Assembly (NCBI GenBank): GCA_028285445.1
Contig: JANQPQ010000033.1
Location: 1 to 64,000, forward strand
Length of the DNA: 64,000 nucleotides
Source: Cyclobacteriaceae bacterium
Lineage (GTDB): Bacteria > Bacteroidota > Bacteroidia > Cytophagales > Cyclobacteriaceae
Direction: 5' to 3'
The notes under the pieces are model-generated. The model was not told the origin of the DNA. It saw only the letters and a list, made by a program, of their open reading frames with translations, and did no database searches. How positions within the stretch are numbered: position 1 is the stretch's first letter; each line of letters begins with the position of its first letter. Shown here one piece after another: positions 51,375-61,463 of this stretch. The position numbers and the translations under genes were made by a program.

Positions 51375-52427
51375 ATGACGCTTGAAGACTGCAAGAATAT
51401 CCACGACCTTAAAGAGGAAGCATCTAAGGTGCTCGATCCATGGCCATTTGAATACCTTATTGGAGGGGCTGACGACCTGCGAACAGTTGAAAGGAATTCC
51501 TCAGCATTTGAGAAGTACCAAATCAGGCCTAGAAGATTAGTTGATGTATCGCAGGTCTCAACGGAGGTCAATGTCTTAGGAAAGCCAAGGGCCACTCCCA
51601 TTTTTATTGCTCCCGTTGGTCTACAGAAAGAATTTCACAGCGATGCGGAACTGGCAACAGCCAAAGGATCAAACGCCCTTGGCAACCAGCTTATTCTTTC
51701 AACCCTTTCCAGTTATTCCTACCCCGAAATAGCTCAAGAGACTGAAATTCAACCCTGGTTTCAGCTTTACCCAACTAACAGCCTTTCAACCAGGAAGAAA
51801 TTATTACAAATTGCTGAAGAAGCCGGAGCCGAAGTAGTGGTGCTCACTGTGGATGTGCCGGTTGTTGGCAATAGGGAGAGTCATGTCGACTTTCTGAATC
51901 AAGCCACAGAAAGCCTAGGAGATAAGTCCAGCAACCTGAAAGGATTAGTTTCAGATGATTTTACATTTAACGATCCAACCCTTACCTGGGATTACATCGA
52001 CTGGGTTCGTGAAAACTGCTCAATGAAGATTGTTATTAAAGGAATTATGACAGGCGTGGATACTGAGCTTTGCTTAAGAAAAAAGGTTGATGGCATAATA
52101 GTATCCAATCACGGTGGCCGCCAGCTGGAAAGTGATCTAAGCACAATTGAAGCACTTCCTGAAGTGGTGGCAGCGGCCAAAGGAAAAATACCTGTGATGC
52201 TAGATGGCGGGATCCATCGGGGTACTGATATTTTTAAAGCATTGGCACTGGGCGCAGTGGCGGTGTGCATAGGCAGAGCTTTTTGTTATGGGCTTGCTGC
52301 ATTCGGTCAGCCAGGAGTAGAGAGAGCTTTGCAGATATTACAAGCTGAGTTCGAAAGATGTATGCGGTTATCTGGGGTTACAACCCTGGAAGAAATAGGA
52401 CCAGGCTTTATTCAAGGAGCCAATTAG
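51375..52427 (+). CDS. lldD: FMN-dependent alpha-hydroxy-acid dehydrogenase (L-lactate type)
   Basis: A 350-residue cytoplasmic or membrane-associated flavoenzyme that oxidises an L-2-hydroxy acid, most likely L-lactate to pyruvate. All family catalytic residues are present: Tyr27 (FEYLIGGADD), Tyr132 (QLYPT), Asp160 (LTVD), Lys222 (VIKG), His246 and Arg249 (SNHGGRQLESD), and the phosphate-binding DGGIHRGTDIFKALALGA. The Asp at the common SNHGGRQLD position is followed here by a Glu-Ser-Asp variant. A lactate permease gene lies convergently six bases away, which favours L-lactate over glycolate. Electron acceptor unknown. Confidence 0.88.
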   Translation: MTLEDCKNIHDLKEEASKVLDPWPFEYLIGGADDLRTVERNSSAFEKYQIRPRRLVDVSQVSTEVNVLGKPRATPIFIAPVGLQKEFHSDAELATAKGSNALGNQLILSTLSSYSYPEIAQETEIQPWFQLYPTNSLSTRKKLLQIAEEAGAEVVVLTVDVPVVGNRESHVDFLNQATESLGDKSSNLKGLVSDDFTFNDPTLTWDYIDWVRENCSMKIVIKGIMTGVDTELCLRKKVDGIIVSNHGGRQLESDLSTIEALPEVVAAAKGKIPVMLDGGIHRGTDIFKALALGAVAVCIGRAFCYGLAAFGQPGVERALQILQAEFERCMRLSGVTTLEEIGPGFIQGAN

Positions 52428-52432
52428 GATAG

Positions 52433-54115
52433 CTAGATTGCATGAAATAAATCTGGCCACCGCACTAGTATTACTCCCAAAATACCAACCACCACCAAAT
52501 AGTATGCTGTTGGTAGAATTGTTCTCCTCAGCGTTTCTCCCTCACGACCCAACAGTCCCACAGTAGCCGAGGCAGCTACAACGTTATGAATAGCGATCAT
52601 ATTGCCAGCAGCCGCCCCAACGGCTTGCAGGGCAACCACACTGCTGGTGGAAAGCACCAGCGATTCTGCTACCCCGAATTGAAATAGGCTAAACATTAAA
52701 TTACTAACCGTGTTGCTGCCGGCAATGAAGGCTCCCAATGCGCCAATGGATGGGGCAAAAAAAGGCCAGATCGCCCCCACATTGGAAGCAACCCATTCCG
52801 CCATGGCAACGGGCATACTTGCAATTCCTAGTTCGTTGTAACCTGAATTTATGTAGATCCTTACCATTGGAATGGCAAATATTAACACTACTCCTGCTCC
52901 AAGTATCATTCTAATTGACTCCCGAAAGGAATTACTAATCATGTTTCTGGTCATGCCATGCAAAACAATCGTTATCAGAACCACCAAAATGATTATGGCC
53001 CCAGGCAGGTAGAAAGGAGAACTGCTGGCCGATATGGGGGTTCCAAGAATATTTTCCCATCTCAAGATCAGCGCACCTAGTATGTCCTTGAAAGGTAATT
53101 GAGGCAGCCTGCTCAACACCAGGAAAAGAGCCACCAAAATATAGGGCGCCCAGGCCTTTAGTAAGCCCATGCTTGTGCCGGCGGCTTCTGATTCAATATG
53201 AAGCTTACCCTGCCATGAATCTGGCCAATTCGTTTTTGTATCAAAATCCCAGCTTTTTTTAGGTACCAGCCAGCCCTGGCGTGCGGCTGCGATTACAATA
53301 ACCAACCCTATCAAGGCGCCAATTAAGGATGGAAACTCAGGGCCCAGTAAATATCCAGCAAGCGCATACGGAACGGTAAATGCTACACCCCCCAAAGTTG
53401 CGAAAGGAAGAATTTCCAGCCCCTCTTTCCAGGATCGTTTGCGGCCATAAAAGCGAGTCATCATCATAACCATAAACAAGGGCATAATAACACCGGTTAT
53501 ACCATGCAGGAGCACAACCTTGTTTGTCACAATTTGCAGGTATTGTGGCAAGGTTATGTTGGACTGGGACAGAAGCTCTGTGAAGCCTGGACTTTGTAAA
53601 CCACCTCTCACTCCTACCAGAATTGGTGTACCTGCGGCGCCAAAAGTAACTGCAGTGCTTTGCACCATCATTCCAAGCATCACCGCAGCCATTGCTGGAA
53701 AACCAAGTGCCAACAAAAGAGGTGCAACAATTGCTGCCGGTGTTCCAAAACCAGAGGCTCCTTCAATGAAGGAACCAAACATCCAGACAATAATTATTAC
53801 CTGTACCCTACGATCGTTGCTGATATTGGAAAAGCCATTCTTAATTGTTGCAATAGCACCTGAATGCTTTAATGTATTCAAAAGCCAAATGGCCGCGAAG
53901 ATGATAAATAGAATTTCAATAGTGAGAACTAACCCCTGGATTGTAGAGGCAACAATATTGTCAACGGAAATCTCCCAGGCAGTTAGGGCAATCACCACCG
54001 ACAACCCGAATACAACCGGCATTGTTCGCTTAGCGGGCCACCTCCATGCCATCAGGAGCACAGCCGCTAATGAGATAGGCGATACGGCTAATAATGCTTG
54101 CGTTGCCGGGGACAT
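52433..54115 (-). CDS. lldP: L-lactate permease
   Basis: A 560-residue inner-membrane transporter with about thirteen helices, the normal length for the LctP/LldP family. Diagnostic sequence includes [23 protein letters not shown], the [15 protein letters not shown] region and [22 protein letters not shown] with [22 protein letters not shown]. It takes up lactate, probably by proton symport. It is convergent with the lactate dehydrogenase gene, with stops five bases apart. Together they import and oxidise lactate. Confidence 0.94.
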   Translation of the reverse strand: MSPATQALLAVSPISLAAVLLMAWRWPAKRTMPVVFGLSVVIALTAWEISVDNIVASTIQGLVLTIEILFIIFAAIWLLNTLKHSGAIATIKNGFSNISNDRRVQVIIIVWMFGSFIEGASGFGTPAAIVAPLLLALGFPAMAAVMLGMMVQSTAVTFGAAGTPILVGVRGGLQSPGFTELLSQSNITLPQYLQIVTNKVVLLHGITGVIMPLFMVMMMTRFYGRKRSWKEGLEILPFATLGGVAFTVPYALAGYLLGPEFPSLIGALIGLVIVIAAARQGWLVPKKSWDFDTKTNWPDSWQGKLHIESEAAGTSMGLLKAWAPYILVALFLVLSRLPQLPFKDILGALILRWENILGTPISASSSPFYLPGAIIILVVLITIVLHGMTRNMISNSFRESIRMILGAGVVLIFAIPMVRIYINSGYNELGIASMPVAMAEWVASNVGAIWPFFAPSIGALGAFIAGSNTVSNLMFSLFQFGVAESLVLSTSSVVALQAVGAAAGNMIAIHNVVAASATVGLLGREGETLRRTILPTAYYLVVVGILGVILVRWPDLFHAI

Positions 54116-54216
54116 ACTGGTCTTTAATCGAAATATAGGTATCCAACATCGAATTTCTTCTTATTTAGTCAAGCTATTGGCGATATTTACTTCCAGAACC
54201 CAATCAGTTGTCAGTT

Positions 54217-55068
54217 ATGAAAAACCTCCCACTTTCAATCCTGATCGTCTTCATCTTTCTATTTGCGTTCACAAACTCATCAATTCAGGCTCAATCCACC
54301 AATGCTATTACCAAAATCAAGGGGGACGTGTACCGTTACCAGCATAATGCCCACTATTCTGTATTTATGGTAACTGATGATGGGATTATCGTAACTGATC
54401 CTATTTCGGAAGAAGCTGCCACCTGGCTTAATGGTGAGCTAAAATCAAGATTCAACAAGCCAATTAAGTATTTGATTTATAGCCATGATCACGCAGATCA
54501 CATTACAGGCGGTGCGGCTTTTGGAGATGATGTAATGGTAGTGGGTCATCGATTGACCAAAAAAGCGATTGTGGAAAACAACAGGGCAGCAGTAGTGCCT
54601 GATCTTACATTTCAGGAGAAACTGACGCTGTCCTTAGGAGGTAAAGAGATTCAACTGTTATATCCTGGGAAATCTCATTCAGACAATTGCATCATAATGT
54701 ACTTCCCGGAAGAGAAGGTAGTTTTTGTTGTGGATTTTATCACAGTCAACCGACTGCCATATACCACTTTAAATGGCAATTATATGCCGGAATGGGTAGA
54801 GGCTATCAAAATGGTAGAAGAGTTGGATTTTGATATTATAGCCCCGGGCCATGCCGGTCTTGGTACCAAGGAAGATGTAGTTAGGCACAGGGAATACATC
54901 CAAGAGCTTTATAGATTGGTATTAGAGGGCGTTAACGCAGGTAGATCTTTGGATCAGTTAAAAGCCTCCATCAAGCTGCCTCAATATCAAGATTTCATTC
55001 AGTATGAAAACTGGCTTCCTCTGAATATTGAGGGCATGCATAGAATAATAACAAACGCTGAAGATTAA
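54217..55068 (+). CDS. Secreted MBL-fold metallo-hydrolase
   Basis: A 283-residue exported metallo-beta-lactamase-fold protein. The ATG at 54217 gives a signal peptide ending near SIQAQ; a TTG at 54208 would add three residues. The metal motif SHDHADH carries His90, His92, Asp94 and His95; further ligand candidates are HS in GKSHSDN, VVDF and APGHAG. This complete set suggests two zinc ions. No substrate can be read. Quinoprotein relay, lactonase or beta-lactamase roles are all possible in this fold. Confidence 0.85.
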   Translation: MKNLPLSILIVFIFLFAFTNSSIQAQSTNAITKIKGDVYRYQHNAHYSVFMVTDDGIIVTDPISEEAATWLNGELKSRFNKPIKYLIYSHDHADHITGGAAFGDDVMVVGHRLTKKAIVENNRAAVVPDLTFQEKLTLSLGGKEIQLLYPGKSHSDNCIIMYFPEEKVVFVVDFITVNRLPYTTLNGNYMPEWVEAIKMVEELDFDIIAPGHAGLGTKEDVVRHREYIQELYRLVLEGVNAGRSLDQLKASIKLPQYQDFIQYENWLPLNIEGMHRIITNAED

Positions 55069-55079
55069 CCCCGGTATTT

Positions 55080-55847
55080 GTGCCAAGGAATCCCCTTAAG
55101 CTTCAATTCAAATATGATCTTGATGCTCCGGAACGAACAGATGAGCATAGGGCTATAATCCTTAATAAGCGATTTCTAAAACGCTTGTACACTAAATGGT
55201 ACAATGACTTTCAGCAAAACATAAAAACGCTGCCGGAAGGTAAAGTGCTGGAGTTAGGATCTGGCGGCGGGTTTTTCAAGGAGCTTGAACCCTCCATCAT
55301 TACTTCAGACTTATTGGATTTGCCCTGGGTGGATATGTCGTTCTCAGCCCTTGAGATGCCCTTTGATAACAATGAATTAAGTGGCATATGCATGATCGAT
55401 ACATTTCACCATATTCCAGACTCCTCAAAATTTCTAAAAGAGGTAATGAGGGTATTAAAACCAGGGGGTGTGCTGTTAATGGTGGAACCAGCCAATAGTC
55501 TCTGGGGCAGATTTATCTACCGTAACTTTCATCATGAGCCTTTTAATCCAGACGGTAATTGGATGATTCCTCCCTCCGGGCCATTGAGTGGTGCGAACGG
55601 TGCCTTGCCCTGGATAGTTTTTGAGAGAGACCGCGACAGATTACAGCAAGAGTTTCCAGGTCTAACCGTGGAAGGCCTTGAGTATCACACGCCACTTCGA
55701 TATCTGGTAAGCGGAGGGGTGTCTTATAAACAACTGGTGCCTAATTTCAGTTATGGCTTAATGACCTGGGTTGATAACGCTCTGAGTAGTATCAGCAATC
55801 AATTGTCTATGTTTACAACCATAACTGTGAGGAAAACGCAGTTATAG
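55080..55847 (+). CDS. Class I SAM-dependent methyltransferase
   Basis: A 255-residue methyltransferase with a GTG start. Motif I VLELGSGGGFF, an acidic loop after strand 2 (TSDLLDLPW), motif ICMIDTFHHIPDSSKFLKEVMRVLKPGGVLLMVEPAN (motif IV-VI region) and a C-terminal extension with aromatic residues are present. Acceptor unknown. It begins 12 bases after the MBL gene and ends one base before the convergent fusion gene's stop. With the glycosyltransferases behind it, a lipid or glycan target is possible. Confidence 0.85.
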   Translation: MPRNPLKLQFKYDLDAPERTDEHRAIILNKRFLKRLYTKWYNDFQQNIKTLPEGKVLELGSGGGFFKELEPSIITSDLLDLPWVDMSFSALEMPFDNNELSGICMIDTFHHIPDSSKFLKEVMRVLKPGGVLLMVEPANSLWGRFIYRNFHHEPFNPDGNWMIPPSGPLSGANGALPWIVFERDRDRLQQEFPGLTVEGLEYHTPLRYLVSGGVSYKQLVPNFSYGLMTWVDNALSSISNQLSMFTTITVRKTQL

Positions 55848-55848
55848 C

Positions 55849-57297
55849 TTACACAAATTTCAGCTTCCTGGCAGCTAGAATCACCATCTTAAGCAGTAGC
55901 CAGCCGTGTTTCCAACGTTGAATATTGGTTTCTCCATAAACTCGCTCCTTGTAGCGAATAGGGATATCCAGAATTTTTAAGTTTTGTTTTGCGGCCCCAA
56001 ATATCAGATCGAAATCTCCGAAGGGATCAAAATCTCCAAAATACTTCCGCGCCTTGGCTATTCTTTCGTAATCCTCCTTCCATAGGCATTTGGTTCCACA
56101 GAGGGTATCTCTAATCCGTTGTCCAAGCAGATAACTAAAGGCGTTACTAAAGAATTTGTTACCTAGTAAGTTAAAAAACCGCATAGCGTACTTGTCCATT
56201 GGATATACCAAGCGAACGCCGTTTGCGAAGCTGCATTTATTGGTGACTAAAGCTTCGTAGAATAGATAAAGTTTTTCTGGAGGTACGGTCAAGTCGGCAT
56301 CAAGTATCATCAATATCTCGCCAGAAGCTTGCTCAAATCCTTTTCGCACAGCATCACCTTTGCCTTTTCCGGGTTGCTTATAAAGTTTTATATCACGATC
56401 TGGATGCTTGGGAATCTCGTCCTCTATTTTCTGGTAGGTATTGTCCGTTGAATTCCCTTCTACAAAAATCAATTCTGTCGAGCTACCCAAAAGAGGAGTT
56501 CGAGCTATTATATCTTCTATATGCCCCTCCTCATTTCTAGCTGCCACAATTATTGAAACAGTCGCAGGCTTTGAACCATCCTCAACCTCTGCTAGCCTTG
56601 CAACCATAAAGTTGGCTAATGCGAAATGTCGAAAAAGGGGCATTTTTGCCATGAAATTGTTCAGTGGCCAATTAAACAGTGGGATCCACAGTGGTAATAG
56701 GATTTCCTGCCAGGCACTTACACTCTCAAATCCTGCCAAATAAAAGAGCCCTCTCATATCTCCCCTTGTCAGCCAGTTTTGCTGCAAAGTGGGCTTCTTT
56801 AGACCTAATCTCTGGATAAATTTCAGGGGTCCTTCCCATAGTTTGCTGTAAAAATTGATGACAATTTTAGTGCGCCTATGACAATGTGGTTTAAGTTTTT
56901 CAAGGGATAACTGGATGTCCCACAAATCGCCAGCTAAATCTGACAGAATTATGTAATCGTACTGGCCTTCCAATTGGAAATCCAACATGTCGGCATGAAT
57001 GAACTGGCAATCGGGATAACTATTCGTGGCCAACTTAATGGCCTCTTGACTAAAGTCTACACCTATTTTTTCCCTCCCATCTAAATTGCCGATAAGCCTA
57101 CCATTACCGCAACCAATCTCCAATATTCTACTACCTGCAGGTACAATGTGACTATAGACTTTAAGTAACCTGCGATGGTAATAGCCACCTAATCTCTTTC
57201 TGTTACCAAACTTGAGCCACGATTTATCCCAAAAGTCCTTCCGCTCTTGTTTAAATTTGGCAAATCCATCTTCAGTGTTGATATCTCGGGTGGTCAT
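55849..57297 (-). CDS. Fused methyltransferase and GT2 glycosyltransferase
   Basis: A 482-residue bifunctional protein. Residues of about 40-190 form a class I methyltransferase (ILEIGCGNGRL near 58-68; GVDFSQEAI and a weak acceptor half). From about residue 246 a GT2 domain begins with VSIIVAARNEEGHIEDII, then FVEGNSTDNT, the KQPGKGKGDAVRKGFE segment and the DAD motif at 333-335, with a C-terminal amphipathic helix. The GT2 part most resembles dolichol-phosphate mannose or polyprenyl-phosphate glycosyltransferases. The frame is continuous, so it is a real fusion. It is probably co-transcribed with the GT-C genes upstream. Confidence 0.85.
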   Translation of the reverse strand: MTTRDINTEDGFAKFKQERKDFWDKSWLKFGNRKRLGGYYHRRLLKVYSHIVPAGSRILEIGCGNGRLIGNLDGREKIGVDFSQEAIKLATNSYPDCQFIHADMLDFQLEGQYDYIILSDLAGDLWDIQLSLEKLKPHCHRRTKIVINFYSKLWEGPLKFIQRLGLKKPTLQQNWLTRGDMRGLFYLAGFESVSAWQEILLPLWIPLFNWPLNNFMAKMPLFRHFALANFMVARLAEVEDGSKPATVSIIVAARNEEGHIEDIIARTPLLGSSTELIFVEGNSTDNTYQKIEDEIPKHPDRDIKLYKQPGKGKGDAVRKGFEQASGEILMILDADLTVPPEKLYLFYEALVTNKCSFANGVRLVYPMDKYAMRFFNLLGNKFFSNAFSYLLGQRIRDTLCGTKCLWKEDYERIAKARKYFGDFDPFGDFDLIFGAAKQNLKILDIPIRYKERVYGETNIQRWKHGWLLLKMVILAARKLKFV

Positions 57298-57318
57298 ACT
57301 GTTAATTGCTTTAGAATA

Positions 57319-59019
57319 TCAGTTGGATTGAGCACTGTTTACTTTAAGCTCTACAATGTCGCCACCAATATCAACTGGTTCCAAATCAGTTAATGTGGCA
57401 TCTAACTTATCCAGGAAATCAGAATGGATCAATACCCGACTATTAACCTCACCCAGATCCGCCCTTATTTGCTCCTTTAGCTCTCCGGCATTGTAATCAG
57501 TAAATCTGCGCCATTTGATTTTTGAGAACTTGGGAGCATAGTAGTCAACAACTGTTTCTGTGGGGTAGTAACCCAGGTCTAAGTCATGGTAGAAAATCGC
57601 ATTTTCAGATGCAGCTAGGGCCTCCTGAATGTATTGGCTATGGGCGTAATAGGGGTGCTCATTCGCCTCTTGCCCTCTGTAAACTCCAGCAGAAACGGAA
57701 AAGACATTGTAAAAAAAACCTGAAACCACAAAGACCCCGATTAAGAAAATCGGCCAAGCTTTGCTTTCGGTACTGGCCTTACCATAATTGACTGAGATCA
57801 GTAGCAACAAATATGCGGGCAAAGCGGCGGCAGAGTAAGATGATGCAGGTCTTAAAGTGAAGCCAAGAAAAAATAAGACACTGGTAAACACACTCAAATA
57901 AAAAAGCCCTTTGAAGTTCTCTTTAATTTTGCTCCTAAAGCGCACCATACCAAACACTGCAATAGCAATAAGACTTCCAAGATGTAACACATAGGTTGGG
58001 AATTCCCATTTGCCCCTGCTGGCAGATATAGGCTCCGGATGCCAGAATTGATAATATGAATCAATGTTGCGATTAGCGATTTGGTACAGAAACTGCCTTA
58101 AGTTAATATCCAGGGCCTGGAGAAAAGTGCGTTGCTCAAATCCGAAGCCTCCCAAATATTCTACTTCAGAAACTTTTTTAAATATTTTGAAGGGGTTGAC
58201 CTCGTCCCACAGTTGAGCCTCAAGTGCATAGAACAATATCGCCATTGGTACTGAGCCTATCAGGAAAGGAAGCAATTTCCGTATTGCGGGTCCCAATCGA
58301 TTTTCGCTCTTTTTGATTGAGGCGAAAACAGCAAAAAGGAAACAACCGATAGCGAAATAGATTTGTGAAATATGCATGAACACAGCTAAAGCTGCCAATA
58401 GCCCAAAACAGAATAGCAGTATCCTTCGGTTTGTTTCGAACCACAGGGCGCCAACAACAAACCCGGTTAATGCCACTGCCATCGCCAGGCCAATACCGCT
58501 ATTTTGAATGCCCCAAACCCAAAAACCGTAAGATGTTGCCACAAATAAAAATGCCATTGCCGCGACAACAAAATTTCGCGTAAGTCGAAATACGTACCAA
58601 CCAAACAGGAATACCGCCGATGAAACACCCAGCCTTACTGGCAAGCTTCCGAGGGTATAGGCCTTCTCGTAGAATTGAGGGTCTTCCTGGTTGAGAAAAC
58701 CCAGCTTGGTGGCAAATGCTACTAACTGGCCAGGAACCAACGGGTAAAGGATATGATGTGGTTTTAGATACGCCGGGTTTTCTAGAGCCAGCCTCATATG
58801 AATGTAGTTATCTCCCAAATGACCATTATTAGCCGGGGAGTAGAACATGGGTTGCGATATGTAAGCAGCGAGAAGGTAAACGAATCCTAATACCACAATA
58901 AGCCATTTCATTGTGGAATTGATATTATTAGTTTCTAAGTGAAACCCGTAGGAATATTTATTCAGGTAGAGTGAAAGGCCTACTAGTACTAGGGCTACAA
59001 GTATGGATTGCGTCCACAT
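57319..59019 (-). CDS. GT-C-like multi-pass membrane protein
   Basis: A 566-residue membrane protein with about eleven to twelve hydrophobic helices and a C-terminal soluble region of about 120 residues (from HSQYIQEALAAS). The layout and the first loop with NNGHLGDNYIHMRLALENP suggest a GT-C glycosyltransferase, but the canonical acidic motif is not clear. It lies 21 bases upstream of the fused methyltransferase-GT2 gene and 55 bases downstream of another GT-C-like gene, all on the same strand. Function inferred from context: lipid-linked sugar transfer. Confidence 0.6.
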   Translation of the reverse strand: MWTQSILVALVLVGLSLYLNKYSYGFHLETNNINSTMKWLIVVLGFVYLLAAYISQPMFYSPANNGHLGDNYIHMRLALENPAYLKPHHILYPLVPGQLVAFATKLGFLNQEDPQFYEKAYTLGSLPVRLGVSSAVFLFGWYVFRLTRNFVVAAMAFLFVATSYGFWVWGIQNSGIGLAMAVALTGFVVGALWFETNRRILLFCFGLLAALAVFMHISQIYFAIGCFLFAVFASIKKSENRLGPAIRKLLPFLIGSVPMAILFYALEAQLWDEVNPFKIFKKVSEVEYLGGFGFEQRTFLQALDINLRQFLYQIANRNIDSYYQFWHPEPISASRGKWEFPTYVLHLGSLIAIAVFGMVRFRSKIKENFKGLFYLSVFTSVLFFLGFTLRPASSYSAAALPAYLLLLISVNYGKASTESKAWPIFLIGVFVVSGFFYNVFSVSAGVYRGQEANEHPYYAHSQYIQEALAASENAIFYHDLDLGYYPTETVVDYYAPKFSKIKWRRFTDYNAGELKEQIRADLGEVNSRVLIHSDFLDKLDATLTDLEPVDIGGDIVELKVNSAQSN

Positions 59020-59074
59020 ACTACTATAGAATTTTCCTTTTGAGGATAGAGTCAGTCATAAGGTCATCCTAACT

Positions 59075-61186
59075 TCAATCTGTTTGTCTTCTCAATGTTA
59101 GGTTTCTAATATATGCGTTTCGGTCCTCTTCGGTCTCAGCATCGTAGTAATCGTTCAGCATAATTACCTGAATATTGGTCATATCTTCTCCGTTGCCCTT
59201 AATCACCATTTTTACGGGCGTCCAATTTGTCGACTTTACATTGATTGTTGCCAGTGTATCTTCTTCCTGCAACAACGACACTGTAGGCAGTTCTCCAGCG
59301 GCGATGGTCCCTGTTAGTTCAAAACTGAGATAATACTCAGCCTCAGGAAGTTTGCCACGATATATACTCCGCGGGTAGTGATCTGCAATGCCAACTGAGG
59401 CCAGCCGTACTTTGGGAACTACATATTGCTGCATTAGCCGTGGTGGGTAACTGCTGCCTGTAAGTACATTTATCTGCGGACTAACAATCGGAACCCAGGG
59501 AGCCTTGTCGTGTAAGTAATTGATTTTTGAGCCTTGCGATTGAAATTCCAAACGGGCTGATACAGTTTCATTTATCTTCGGCACAAGAATACTTACCGAT
59601 GAGTCTACCTCTTCTAAAGGAAAGTCATACTGCGGTACTAACAAGTGGGTGAAAGCACTAAAGGCACTATCCAACTCGGAAATACTAAAATAGCCGTAAT
59701 TTCCTTCGAGGCGCTTAAGGTCGTGCATACTTACTCTTAAGCCATTTTCAACCCCGACAAAAATTGAATCGCCTTTCGCCCGTTGGCCTAATTCGGTCAT
59801 CAACTTCGTACGTGTATCTCTCACTTGGTTATTATACTGGGCATCGCGGTAGATTTGTTTGAAGTTTGACCAAAGCAGTAGAAACAACAAAGCGCCTGCA
59901 ACACTTACCAATATCTCGTGATATCCCTTCTTCTGAAGCAACTTGATCTTTACCTGGATCCAATTTAGCGCAGTAAAAATCCCTTCGGCTGCAAAAGCGG
60001 CTAGAATTGGGTATAGTAGAAGGAAATTACGGTGGTAAGCAATTTTGTATTTGAATGTGACGTAGAATAGAAAAACTACCGGAAAGACCAACATAATTAA
60101 TGCATCGGAGCTCCGAAGTGGAATTGGTTTTTTTGACAGCCCCTTCAAGTGGAATATTGAAAAGGCTATGCCCATCACTGAAATAATTCCAATCCACCCA
60201 AAACTTGATGCAAGCTCGCCAACTTGGTAGCTGAGGTGCTCCCAACCCGGTTCTTTGGTAAAATGTGGGCCACCATCTTTATACAAAGCAGAAAGCCATC
60301 GCATCCAGTGCATAAAGTGGCTGTTATTTAACCATACTGATGGGTTCCAAAGCAGGAAAACGCCAACTACCATTAATCCATGGTAAGTCACTTTCCAAAG
60401 GGAGCCGAGGTGGGTTGGGGCCCTCAGTTGGCTGTAATTGAGTAATGCTGCTGTGTAGGGTATCAGGATGGAGGCGGCGCCGGTCATCTTGCTAGACATA
60501 GCCAACCCTGAGGCGATAAAGCTCAAGACTAAGTACCGGCGGTTTTTGCTATGGTTGAACTTGACTGCAAAGTAGAAAGTAGCGATTATCCATGTACTTA
60601 ATGGAATATTGGTGGTCACGATGAAAGACCATGCAAAATAGGTGTGGCTGCCAATCAGTATGAGGGCAGCGATAACTCCGCTGGCCATACCAAACCTCAA
60701 CCTTACCAGGAAAAAAAGGAATACGACTCCCATCCCCCCCATAATCACATGCCATATTCGGGCCCAGTAGAAAAATCCCGGATGCGATATGGTAAGCGTT
60801 TGTGTGCCATCCAGATCTGTCTTTATATCATTCCAGGAAAGCACTTCGTCATCAGTGAGCTTTAGATATTGAAAGTAGAGGGCATCTAAGGCCATGCTGG
60901 TGAAACGCATGTAACCCCCATAAACTACCTGGGCCGATGATGGTAGAAATTTCGTATGAGGGTCATCATCGTTTACCCTCTTTAAGCCATTCACCGCCTC
61001 ATTAATGATTAGCGGCTCATCATAGTGATGCAGGTATGGTAAACCGGTTGGGGCAGATTGAAAACCTGGAATACAAAAGGCAGCACCCAGAATTAGGCCC
61101 ACCACCAAACCCTTCATGCGCGTAGGATCAGAAACAAATGCCAGCAACTTTGCTAATGACTTCATAAACATGTTCCAAATCATCAT
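59075..61186 (-). CDS. GT-C (PMT/ArnT-like) glycosyltransferase with C-terminal beta domain
   Basis: A 703-residue membrane protein with about eleven to twelve helices. The first extracytoplasmic loop carries HHYDEP, the acidic motif position of GT-C enzymes such as PMT and ArnT; the next segment SHPGFFYWARIWHVIMGG also fits. Residues of about 440-703 are soluble and beta-rich in the last 100 residues, like a small carbohydrate-binding module. Such enzymes transfer a sugar from a lipid-phosphate donor to a protein or lipid outside the membrane. Start candidates are at 61186, 61183 and 61168 (MKSLAKLL). Confidence 0.8.
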   Translation of the reverse strand: MMIWNMFMKSLAKLLAFVSDPTRMKGLVVGLILGAAFCIPGFQSAPTGLPYLHHYDEPLIINEAVNGLKRVNDDDPHTKFLPSSAQVVYGGYMRFTSMALDALYFQYLKLTDDEVLSWNDIKTDLDGTQTLTISHPGFFYWARIWHVIMGGMGVVFLFFLVRLRFGMASGVIAALILIGSHTYFAWSFIVTTNIPLSTWIIATFYFAVKFNHSKNRRYLVLSFIASGLAMSSKMTGAASILIPYTAALLNYSQLRAPTHLGSLWKVTYHGLMVVGVFLLWNPSVWLNNSHFMHWMRWLSALYKDGGPHFTKEPGWEHLSYQVGELASSFGWIGIISVMGIAFSIFHLKGLSKKPIPLRSSDALIMLVFPVVFLFYVTFKYKIAYHRNFLLLYPILAAFAAEGIFTALNWIQVKIKLLQKKGYHEILVSVAGALLFLLLWSNFKQIYRDAQYNNQVRDTRTKLMTELGQRAKGDSIFVGVENGLRVSMHDLKRLEGNYGYFSISELDSAFSAFTHLLVPQYDFPLEEVDSSVSILVPKINETVSARLEFQSQGSKINYLHDKAPWVPIVSPQINVLTGSSYPPRLMQQYVVPKVRLASVGIADHYPRSIYRGKLPEAEYYLSFELTGTIAAGELPTVSLLQEEDTLATINVKSTNWTPVKMVIKGNGEDMTNIQVIMLNDYYDAETEEDRNAYIRNLTLRRQTD

Positions 61187-61463
61187 CAGTTATCATTTAG
61201 CCGCATTCGATCTCTATAGTTGAAATCAAACACGGGTTGGGTTCTAATAATTGATTCTTTATGCAAATGGCGATCGCACTTTACCAGCATAATACCTAAA
61301 ATGATAGGGGTGGGTGGCTGGTTATGGGTTAGCTGGACAAAGCTAATTAATAATCTCAACTTATTAGGTATACACCCAAAAGTGGATTAACCCCCATCCA
61401 AGGATTTTGAATTGGCTGAACAGCAATCTTCTTGTACATTTAGGTACTTATAATTATCCACTT

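Noticed and set aside
53520..54347. Long plus-strand frame through the lactate permease gene
   Set aside because: It lies opposite a clear permease gene and reads as unconserved sequence.
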